From Flavobacteriia bacterium (GTDB lineage: Bacteria; Bacteroidota; Bacteroidia; Flavobacteriales_D; Crocinitomicaceae), in contig RFQF01000006.1 in assembly GCA_009925805.1 (NCBI GenBank), positions 1-28,359 of the forward strand: a stretch of DNA of 28,359 nt, in the 5' to 3' direction. Under the pieces are notes generated by a model. The model saw only the letters and a program-made list of their open reading frames with translations. It was not told the DNA's origin and did no database searches. The position numbers and the translations under genes were made by a program. This document shows positions 22,770-28,359 of the stretch, piece by piece; the first letter of the stretch is position 1, and the number at the start of each line of letters is the position of its first letter.

Positions 22770-24028
22770 CGATAATACAAGTACAGGGCAAAGAGCAACA
22801 AAAGGGCTTGCGCGTAAGAAATCCATTGCAAGCAAAGGATAAACACTTCCTTGGAGTTCCCGAACCACGAAGGTAAAATCCAAAAAGGAATCACTTGGAG
22901 TAAGGCACAAACCAAACCCACCAACAAAGCTTCCCGCTGACGATTAAGTAACAAGGGTAAGGCGGTAATCGGAGAAATCACAAAATTCACCATCAACCAA
23001 AACGCCATGGTTTCGGCGTAATGGCCTGAAACTCCCCAACGCGCTCCAAAAATGAAGGCAAAAATTTCTGTCCCAAACAAGAAAAGCAACGTAAAAGGAA
23101 GCGCCGAAATCAGCGTTAGGGTAAAGACGGTTTTCGTAAAAATCGGAAGCAGCGGTTTTTGCTGGTGCATGGCTTCTGAAGCGCGGTTGTAAAACAACTG
23201 ACCGATGGAAATACCAATCAGCATCAGGGGGATACGCAGCATTTGATAAGCATGGCCGTATGCCCCATAAACCGAAGCGTCGAACGACGCCAAAATAAGG
23301 GTCGCCAGAAGCATGTCCCGTCCATTGTCAAGCAGCACATGGGGCAAATTTAGCAGTGGGAATTTTTTATAAACACGAAGTAAGGCCCGCGTTTTCTTGG
23401 GAGAATAAAAAGATTTTAATGTACGATGGCTGGAGCGATAATCCCAAATGAATTCCAAAGCCGATACCACAAAACCCAGCATGGTGGCGAAAATTAATCC
23501 GAAGGACTTCCAACTCAAGAAAAAGAACCCCCATTTCAGTGCATTCGAAACAAGGGAGTTGATGATTTTTTGACGCGAAATCAAGGTGTATGAACCCTTT
23601 CGTACCGCCCAACTTGTCCCTACATTGATGATGATCATGGCGGTAGATCCAAGAACTAAAAAACCAATAAACCAAGCATCAAACGGAATGGCGTCGCTAA
23701 TCCAAGATAGCACAAGTAAGGTAAGGGCGGTAAACACCAACATCCAAAACGCCAAGAGATAAATAAAACGGTAAAGCAAGTAGGCATGATCTTCCCGTTT
23801 GGGCAAGGGTAAAGCAGCTTCATAACGCAATGTTGCTAAGGAGGCAATGAACGAAACCAAGCGCATATAATACAGCATTTCGCCCATCTCGGAGGGCGTA
23901 TACAATCGAGTGAGGATGGGGGCAATTGCATAACCGATCGCTTGGGCGATTAAGGTTCCAGAAAACAATACCGTGAAAGACTTGAAGAGCTCGCTTTTTG
24001 CAAAGTCCTTTATTCGCTGAAGTAGCAT
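22733..24028 (-). CDS. Polysaccharide flippase (Wzx/MATE-like, MOP superfamily)
   Basis: A 431-residue protein with about twelve hydrophobic helices. It opens with FKSFTVLFSGTLIAQAIGYAIAPILTRLYTPSEMGEMLYYM, seen as ILTRLYTPSEMG, the classic Wzx start. It also has RYEAALPLPKRED, a central LLNLPHVLLDNGRDMLL region, and IGISIGQLFYNRASEAM. This is the protein expected to flip undecaprenyl-linked repeat units across the inner membrane. It is transcribed from a TATCTTTG box five bases before its ATG and overlaps the GT4 gene at the 3' end. It lies apart from the main operon but completes the pathway. Confidence 0.92.
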   Translation of the reverse strand: MLLQRIKDFAKSELFKSFTVLFSGTLIAQAIGYAIAPILTRLYTPSEMGEMLYYMRLVSFIASLATLRYEAALPLPKREDHAYLLYRFIYLLAFWMLVFTALTLLVLSWISDAIPFDAWFIGFLVLGSTAMIIINVGTSWAVRKGSYTLISRQKIINSLVSNALKWGFFFLSWKSFGLIFATMLGFVVSALEFIWDYRSSHRTLKSFYSPKKTRALLRVYKKFPLLNLPHVLLDNGRDMLLATLILASFDASVYGAYGHAYQMLRIPLMLIGISIGQLFYNRASEAMHQQKPLLPIFTKTVFTLTLISALPFTLLFLFGTEIFAFIFGARWGVSGHYAETMAFWLMVNFVISPITALPLLLNRQREALLVGLVCALLQVIPFWILPSWFGNSKEVFILCLQWISYAQALLLLFALYLYYRYTVIFDRKTAS

Positions 24029-24033
24029 TCTTG

Positions 24034-24041
24034 CAAAGATA
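24034..24041 (-). promoter_or_regulatory. Bacteroidota -7 box TATCTTTG, five bases before ATG
   Basis: Minus-strand TATCTTTG, then CAAGA, then the flippase ATG at 24028. No TTG -33 element is obvious. It lies just upstream of the opposed box at 24049-24056. Confidence 0.65.
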
Positions 24042-24048
24042 GTATGAT

Positions 24049-24056
24049 TATATTTG
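24049..24056 (+). promoter_or_regulatory. Bacteroidota -7 box TATATTTG
   Basis: An exact TAnnTTTG match, with TTG at 24031-24033 at 15-base spacing. The ATG of the dehydrogenase at 24077 is 20 bases after the box. This promoter and the flippase promoter lie back to back within 23 bases, so they might interfere with each other. Confidence 0.6.
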
Positions 24057-24076
24057 TCTGACTAAATTATACGATT

Positions 24077-24967
24077 ATGAAACACATTGCTGTCATCGGA
24101 GCTGGAACCATGGGAAATGGTATCGCGCACGTTTTTGCCCAATTTGGGTATCAGGTTAACCTCATCGATGTGGCTCAACCGGCCTTAGAAAAGGCGCTGG
24201 CAACGATTGGTAAAAACCTCGATCGACAAGTGGCTAAAGGGGCGTTAACCGAAGAAGAAAAAACTACTACTTTAGCGAATTTATCCTTACACACGGATTT
24301 AAAAGCGGGAGTGCAAGGCGTGGATTTAGTGGTGGAAGCCGCCACAGAAAATGTGGAATTAAAACTTAACATTTTCCGCGATTTAGATGCCCACACCGAC
24401 CCTTCCGTGATTCTAGCCACTAATACCTCCTCCATTTCCATTACGCAAATTGCGGCCGTTACCCAGCGTCCGGACAAAGTGATTGGCATGCACTTTATGA
24501 ATCCAGTTCCCGTCATGAAATTGGTAGAAATTATTCGCGGTTATTCCACTTCGGACGAGGTAACCCAGCTCATCATGGAAACCTCGAAAAAATTAGGTAA
24601 AACCCCCGTTGAAGTCAACGATTACCCCGGATTTGTAGCGAACCGTATCCTCATGCCAATGATCAACGAAGCCATTTACACCCTGTATGAGGGCGTTGCC
24701 GGTGTGGAAGAAATTGATACCGTAATGAAACTGGGCATGGCCCACCCTATGGGACCCTTACAATTGGCCGATTTCATTGGGCTAGATGTATGCCTCGCTA
24801 TTTTGCGGGTGTTGCACGATGGCTTCGGAAATCCGAAATATGCCCCCTGTCCTTTGTTGGTCAACATGGTGATGGCGGGTAAAAAAGGTGTTAAGTCTGG
24901 CGAAGGATTTTATACTTGGACCCACGGCACAAAAGACTTAATTGTTGCTCCGAACTTCAGCGCTTAA
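24077..24967 (+). CDS. 3-hydroxybutyryl-CoA dehydrogenase
   Basis: A 296-residue NAD(P)-dependent 3-hydroxyacyl-CoA dehydrogenase that interconverts 3-hydroxybutyryl-CoA and acetoacetyl-CoA. The nucleotide-binding start is IAVIGAGTMGNGIAHVFAQ (GxGxxG at 8-13). The active site block is NTSSISITQIAAVTQRPDKVIGMHFMNPVP with catalytic H139, and the C-terminal domain has NDYPGFVANRILMPMINEA and GLDVCLAILRVLHDGFGNPKYAP. The length is that of stand-alone Hbd/PaaH enzymes. It may act in fatty acid or aromatic acid breakdown or butanoate metabolism; no partner thiolase is in the window. Its stop overlaps the XRE gene stop by three bases. Confidence 0.95.
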   Translation: MKHIAVIGAGTMGNGIAHVFAQFGYQVNLIDVAQPALEKALATIGKNLDRQVAKGALTEEEKTTTLANLSLHTDLKAGVQGVDLVVEAATENVELKLNIFRDLDAHTDPSVILATNTSSISITQIAAVTQRPDKVIGMHFMNPVPVMKLVEIIRGYSTSDEVTQLIMETSKKLGKTPVEVNDYPGFVANRILMPMINEAIYTLYEGVAGVEEIDTVMKLGMAHPMGPLQLADFIGLDVCLAILRVLHDGFGNPKYAPCPLLVNMVMAGKKGVKSGEGFYTWTHGTKDLIVAPNFSA

Positions 24968-25242
24968 ACTTTATGCTTACGTGGGGTGTAAACCTGCGTA
25001 TATTCTTGGTAATTGAACGGAAAATCAAAAAGCTCGTTGGCGGGTAACTCCAGAGCAGCTGCAATTTTTATATAGGTAAGCAATTGCGGATTCGATTTAC
25101 CATTTTCAATTACGGATAAATTGGAAGCTTCCATTCCCACTGCTTCAGCTAGGTCTTTCAAAGCCATGCCACGTTTCTTGCGAAACTTACGTATTTGTTG
25201 CCCTACTTCGAACAAAAATTCTTTATCGGATTTTGGAGTCAT
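24964..25242 (-). CDS. Small XRE-family helix-turn-helix regulator
   Basis: A 92-residue DNA-binding protein. The helix-turn-helix occupies about residues 11-66: GQQIRKFRKKRGMALKDLAE, then GMEASNLSVIENGKSNPQLLTYIKIAAAL. A short basic tail ends TPRKHKV. There is no ligand domain, so it probably acts as a simple repressor-type regulator; its targets are unknown. A TATCTTTA near-consensus box at 25273-25266 would give a leader of about 20 bases. It lies tail to tail with the dehydrogenase. Confidence 0.88.
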   Translation of the reverse strand: MTPKSDKEFLFEVGQQIRKFRKKRGMALKDLAEAVGMEASNLSVIENGKSNPQLLTYIKIAAALELPANELFDFPFNYQEYTQVYTPRKHKV

Positions 25243-25302
25243 ATTAATATAGAATTAAGGATTGCTAAAGATAACCACAAATTGCAAATAATCCAACTTA
25301 AT

Positions 25303-25743
25303 TTAAGGTAATAATTTTTCCATAGCCTTGCGATCGACAGGAAAGCTAAGTGTTTCCAACAATAGTGGGGTTTTATTTGCCCAAAGCGCATGCTCAAAGT
25401 CGGAACGGTCCTGAGACCCTTGGGGAATTTTTGGGGTTAATTCCAGGGAATCCTCGTTGCTCAGTTCAACCAAATAGTAAAAAGCCACCAATTGTTCGGA
25501 AGGGTTAAACGAAGAGGCCTGGAAGAACTCGTTGAAATAAAAAAAAGTGGCTTTGGATATATTTACGCCCAACTCTTCCATCACTTCGCGGTGCAACGCG
25601 TCGAGTATTCCTTCCCCTGGTTCTACACCTCCCCCGGGAAATTTTGTAAACTCCACCCCGTTCCGCCGTTCTTTGGATAATAAGATTTGCTGGTGTTCAT
25701 TGCTTATCAAGGCATAGACCCGAAGGTTGAATGGTCTGGCCAA
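25303..25743 (-). CDS. NUDIX hydrolase
   Basis: A 146-residue NUDIX protein. The box GX5EX7REUXEEXGU is complete at residues 38-60, containing EPGE, then HREVMEELGV. These enzymes cleave nucleoside diphosphates linked to another group and need Mg2+. The C-terminal part (PQGSQDRSDFEHALWANK) is not diagnostic, so substrate is unknown. It starts three bases after the enolase stop, so it is probably carried on the carA-eno transcript, perhaps as a nucleotide clean-up enzyme. That last point is inference. Confidence 0.9.
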   Translation of the reverse strand: MARPFNLRVYALISNEHQQILLSKERRNGVEFTKFPGGGVEPGEGILDALHREVMEELGVNISKATFFYFNEFFQASSFNPSEQLVAFYYLVELSNEDSLELTPKIPQGSQDRSDFEHALWANKTPLLLETLSFPVDRKAMEKLLP

Positions 25744-25746
25744 AAC

Positions 25747-27030
25747 TTATAAAAACTTGAAATTTTTTCCCGGATATATAGCTGCTTCACCCAGTTCCTC
25801 TTCAATGCGGAGCAATTGATTGTATTTAGCCATCCGATCGCTTCGGGAGGCTGAACCCGTTTTAATCTGACCGGTATTAAACGCTACGGCTAAATCGGCA
25901 ATAGTGTGGTCTTCCGTTTCTCCTGAACGGTGGCTCATAACGGAGGTATAGGCATTCGTTGTTGCCATTTGAACTGCCTGAAGGGTTTCGCTCAACGAAC
26001 CAATCTGATTGACCTTCACGAGGATGGAATTCGCAATGCCCTCTTGAATTCCACGGCTAAGACGATCCGTATTCGTTACGAACAAGTCGTCGCCCACCAA
26101 TTGTGTGGTTTTGCCAAGTACCTCGGTAGCCAATTTCCAACCCGCCCAATCGTCTTCAGCTAAGCCGTCTTCAATGGAAATAATGGGGTATTTTTTTCGC
26201 CATGTTTCCAAATAGCTAACCATTTCCGATGAACTCAATGCGTCGCCGGTTGATTCCAACACATATTTACCTGTTGCTGCATCGTAAAACTCCGTGGCAG
26301 CGGCGTCTAAAGCGATATACAAATCTTCTCCCGGACGAAACCCTGCCTTCTCGATGGCTTCTACGACCACCTGAAGCGCTTCCTCGTTGGAATTTAAATT
26401 TGGAGCAAAACCACCCTCGTCCCCCACATTGGTCGACATGCCGCGCTTTTTCAAAACGGCCTTCAAGTGATGGAACACTTCTGTTCCCCAGCGCAATCCT
26501 TCGGAAAAGGACGAAGCGCCGAATGGCATGACCATAAATTCTTGAATATCAATACGGTTGTCCGCATGTGATCCTCCGTTGAGAATGTTCATCATGGGTA
26601 CAGGAAGGGTAACTGCACCCACTCCTCCCACGTATCGATAGAGGCTCAGGTCGGCCTCAATGGCAGCCGCTTTGGCTACTGCCAAGGAAGTTCCAAGAAT
26701 GGCATTAGCCCCTAATTTCGATTTATTCTTGGTGCCGTCGAGCGCTATTAGCATGCGGTCGATTGCTTTTTGTTCAAACACATCCTGTCCTTGTAACGCT
26801 TCATTAATGACGGTATTGACATGATTTATAGCTGTTAGCACCCCTTTTCCTAAAAAACGAGAGGCATCGTTATCTCGCAATTCCATGGCTTCATGCGCAC
26901 CTGTGGAAGCTCCTGAAGGAACAGCGGCTCTCCCAAGAACTCCGGTTCCAGTAATGACATCCACTTCAACGGTTGGATTTCCGCGAGAATCTAAAATTTG
27001 ACGTGCGAAAACACGGGCGATATAGCTCAT
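25747..27030 (-). CDS. eno: Enolase (phosphopyruvate hydratase)
   Basis: A 427-residue enolase, the glycolytic enzyme that interconverts 2-phosphoglycerate and phosphoenolpyruvate. It starts IARVFARQILDSRGNPTVEVD, and has GASTGAHEAMELRD, the Mg ligands in ISIEDGLAEDDW and LVGDDLFVTN, catalytic K339 in LVKVNQIGSLSETL, and the signature SHRSGETEDHTIADLAVA. Length is normal. It begins five bases after the carA stop and is followed three bases later by the NUDIX gene, so all three are probably one transcript. Confidence 0.98.
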   Translation of the reverse strand: MSYIARVFARQILDSRGNPTVEVDVITGTGVLGRAAVPSGASTGAHEAMELRDNDASRFLGKGVLTAINHVNTVINEALQGQDVFEQKAIDRMLIALDGTKNKSKLGANAILGTSLAVAKAAAIEADLSLYRYVGGVGAVTLPVPMMNILNGGSHADNRIDIQEFMVMPFGASSFSEGLRWGTEVFHHLKAVLKKRGMSTNVGDEGGFAPNLNSNEEALQVVVEAIEKAGFRPGEDLYIALDAAATEFYDAATGKYVLESTGDALSSSEMVSYLETWRKKYPIISIEDGLAEDDWAGWKLATEVLGKTTQLVGDDLFVTNTDRLSRGIQEGIANSILVKVNQIGSLSETLQAVQMATTNAYTSVMSHRSGETEDHTIADLAVAFNTGQIKTGSASRSDRMAKYNQLLRIEEELGEAAIYPGKNFKFL

Positions 27031-27035
27031 AGTAG

Positions 27036-28133
27036 TTAATTTAAGTAGGATAGGAATTGATCGAACAAATAACGTGAATCGTGCGGGCCTGCCGAGGCTT
27101 CAGGGTGGTATTGAACCGAAAAAACCGGTCGATCTTTTAGGGCAATACCTGCAATGGTTTGGTCATTCAAGTGCAAATGCGTGACTTCCACGGCATTCTG
27201 TTGATCAATGCTTTCTTGGGTGATGACAAAGCCATGATTTTGAGAAGTAATTTCGCCTTTACCTGTCTTCAGGTTCATTACGGGATGGTTCATTCCGCGA
27301 TGCCCATTGAACATCTTTTCGGTGCGCAAACCTTGACTCAACCCTAAAATTTGATGGCCAAGGCAAATCCCAAAAACGGGGAGATTCAACGCCACGATTT
27401 CTTGGACCAGTTGGATACTGTAGGGCATGGCCGAAGGATCTCCTGGGCCGTTTGAAAGCATAAAACCCTGTGGATTAAATGCTAAAATATCGGACAACCG
27501 AGCTGCTAAAGGAAACACACGCACATGGCAACCTCGGTCCGTTAAACAACGGATGATGGATTGTTTCACTCCGAAATCGAGCAGCGCAATACGGTAAGGT
27601 TCGTTGAGATTACTTGGAAACACGTCGTAAATGGCTGGGGTAGCCACTTGAGAAGCCAGTTCTAACCCATTCATGTCCGGAGTAGTATTTAGTAGCGTCT
27701 TAAGCTCTTCGAGGTTTTGAATTTCAGAAGAAATAATAGCATTCATCGCGCCCTTATTTCGAATGTGACGTACTAAGGCACGGGTATCAATATCCGAAAT
27801 ACCCACTTTATGGTGACGTTCCAAAAGTTGTTGAAGTGATTCGTTGGCGGCGACTCTTGAAAAGGTTGACGAGAATTTTTTAATTACTATGCCCGAAACC
27901 CGGATTTTATCCGACTCCACTTCGGCTACGTGCGTTCCATAGTTTCCAATATGGGCGTTGGTCATAACGAGAAGTTGGCCAAAATAGGAAGGATCCGTAA
28001 ATACTTCTTGATAACCAGTCATTCCGGTATTAAAGGCAATTTCTCCCGAAACGGTTCCTTTCGATCCGATGGAGGTACCGTAAAATACGGTTCCGTCGGC
28101 CAAAAGTAATATTGCTGAAGAGGTTGTGGACAT
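27036..28133 (-). CDS. carA: Carbamoyl-phosphate synthase small (glutaminase) subunit
   Basis: A 365-residue CarA. It supplies ammonia from glutamine to CarB for carbamoyl phosphate, used for pyrimidine and arginine synthesis. The N-terminal domain has LLLADGTVFYGTSIG and GEIAFNTGMTGYQEVFTDPSYFGQ. The class I amidotransferase domain has GPGDPSAM, the nucleophile C257 in GICLGHQILGLS, and the catalytic pair H343 and E345 in YHPEASAGPHDS. No carB is adjacent in this window. A TAATTTTG box seven bases before the ATG suggests its own promoter downstream of the rplQ terminator. Confidence 0.98.
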   Translation of the reverse strand: MSTTSSAILLLADGTVFYGTSIGSKGTVSGEIAFNTGMTGYQEVFTDPSYFGQLLVMTNAHIGNYGTHVAEVESDKIRVSGIVIKKFSSTFSRVAANESLQQLLERHHKVGISDIDTRALVRHIRNKGAMNAIISSEIQNLEELKTLLNTTPDMNGLELASQVATPAIYDVFPSNLNEPYRIALLDFGVKQSIIRCLTDRGCHVRVFPLAARLSDILAFNPQGFMLSNGPGDPSAMPYSIQLVQEIVALNLPVFGICLGHQILGLSQGLRTEKMFNGHRGMNHPVMNLKTGKGEITSQNHGFVITQESIDQQNAVEVTHLHLNDQTIAGIALKDRPVFSVQYHPEASAGPHDSRYLFDQFLSYLN

Positions 28134-28140
28134 GGTGCTA

Positions 28141-28148
28141 CAAAATTA
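28141..28148 (-). promoter_or_regulatory. Bacteroidota -7 box TAATTTTG for carA
   Basis: Minus-strand TAATTTTG, seven bases before the carA ATG. The message would have a leader of only a few bases. No clear -33 TTG was found. It lies between the rplQ terminator and carA, so carA-eno-NUDIX can be expressed apart from the ribosomal operon. Confidence 0.6.
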
Positions 28149-28180
28149 AGCGCTTCGTTCTAATGAAAATCTTTTGCATA

Positions 28181-28209
28181 AAAAAAAGACGACCTTGGGC
28201 CGTCTTTTT
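28181..28209 (-). terminator. Rho-independent terminator of the ribosomal protein operon
   Basis: On the minus strand AAAAAGACGGCC and GGTCGTCTTTTT pair around a short loop, with one G-T wobble, followed by a run of T. It lies about 25 bases after the rplQ stop and points in the same direction. Confidence 0.85.
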
Positions 28210-28234
28210 ATGAACATCCTTTCAATTTAATCGC

Positions 28235-28359
28235 TTATTTTGCAGGTTCCTCCGGATTTTCAGAAGATTCCTCGGAAGATTCCTCTGACTCAGGTGAGGA
28301 AGTATGCTCATGTTGTGCTGGAGTTTCTTCCACTGCAGGAGTTTCATCAACCACTGGAG
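28235..28359 (-). CDS. rplQ: Acidic C-terminal tail of a ribosomal protein, probably L17, cut by window edge
   Basis: The last 40 codons of a minus-strand gene entering from the right edge, ending in TAA at 28237-28235. The tail is made almost only of E, S, P, T and A: PVVDETPAVEETPAQHEHTS and then several SEESSE-type runs to ENPEEPAK. Bacteroidota often carry rplQ immediately before carA and eno, and L17 in this phylum commonly has an acidic, low-complexity C-terminal extension. So the name rests on gene order and tail style; the conserved L17 core is outside the window. Confidence 0.65.
   Translation of the reverse strand, partial: PVVDETPAVEETPAQHEHTSSPESEESSEESSENPEEPAK

Overview
This window reads as chromosome of a Bacteroidota bacterium, most likely of the Flavobacteriales. 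The signs are: a C-terminal type IX secretion (T9SS) sorting domain, many promoters of the Bacteroidota form TAnnTTTG with no Shine-Dalgarno dependence, the order rplQ-carA-eno at the right edge, and FeS-type and DASH photolyase-family genes. I saw no tRNA, rRNA, CRISPR array, insertion sequence or phage gene.

Region 1 (1-4454, minus strand) is a light-dependent flavoprotein cluster. It holds an atypical photolyase/cryptochrome, a gap of about 310 bases with a 25-base direct repeat, an FeS-type (6-4) photolyase with all four cluster cysteines, and a DASH cryptochrome cut by the left edge. The last two overlap by four bases. Region 2 (4522-8247) holds a secreted alkaline-phosphatase-superfamily enzyme, a lipoprotein, and a three-gene set (CNGKC membrane protein, CDIC outer-membrane protein, lipoprotein). 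The last gene of that set carries an in-frame stop. Region 3 (8342-10235) is gltX overlapping folB.

Region 4 (10248-13120, minus strand) appears to concern cobalamin. A DUF6580-type membrane protein is followed by a clear cobalamin riboswitch, then by what looks like the last ~27 codons of a lost outer-membrane barrel, then by a T9SS-exported DUF5074/BtuG-like beta-propeller and a methyltransferase. A fatty-acid-hydroxylase-like protein lies upstream (13250-13891).

Region 5 (14080-24028) is a surface polysaccharide locus. A tight six-gene minus-strand operon (GT4, ligase/polymerase, GT2, two DegT aminotransferases, initiating sugar transferase) faces a plus-strand pair (second ligase/polymerase, GT4). 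That pair converges on and overlaps a Wzx-type flippase. Together these could prime, extend, polymerise and flip a glycan. Region 6 (24049-28359) is housekeeping: 3-hydroxybutyryl-CoA dehydrogenase, a small XRE regulator, a NUDIX hydrolase, enolase, carA and the tail of rplQ.

The most interesting signals are the riboswitch with the barrel remnant and BtuG-like T9SS protein, several promoters whose TAnnTTTG box ends only 4-5 bases before the ATG (predicting leaderless mRNAs), and the nonsense-broken lipoprotein. All functions are inferred from sequence by eye, without database searches.
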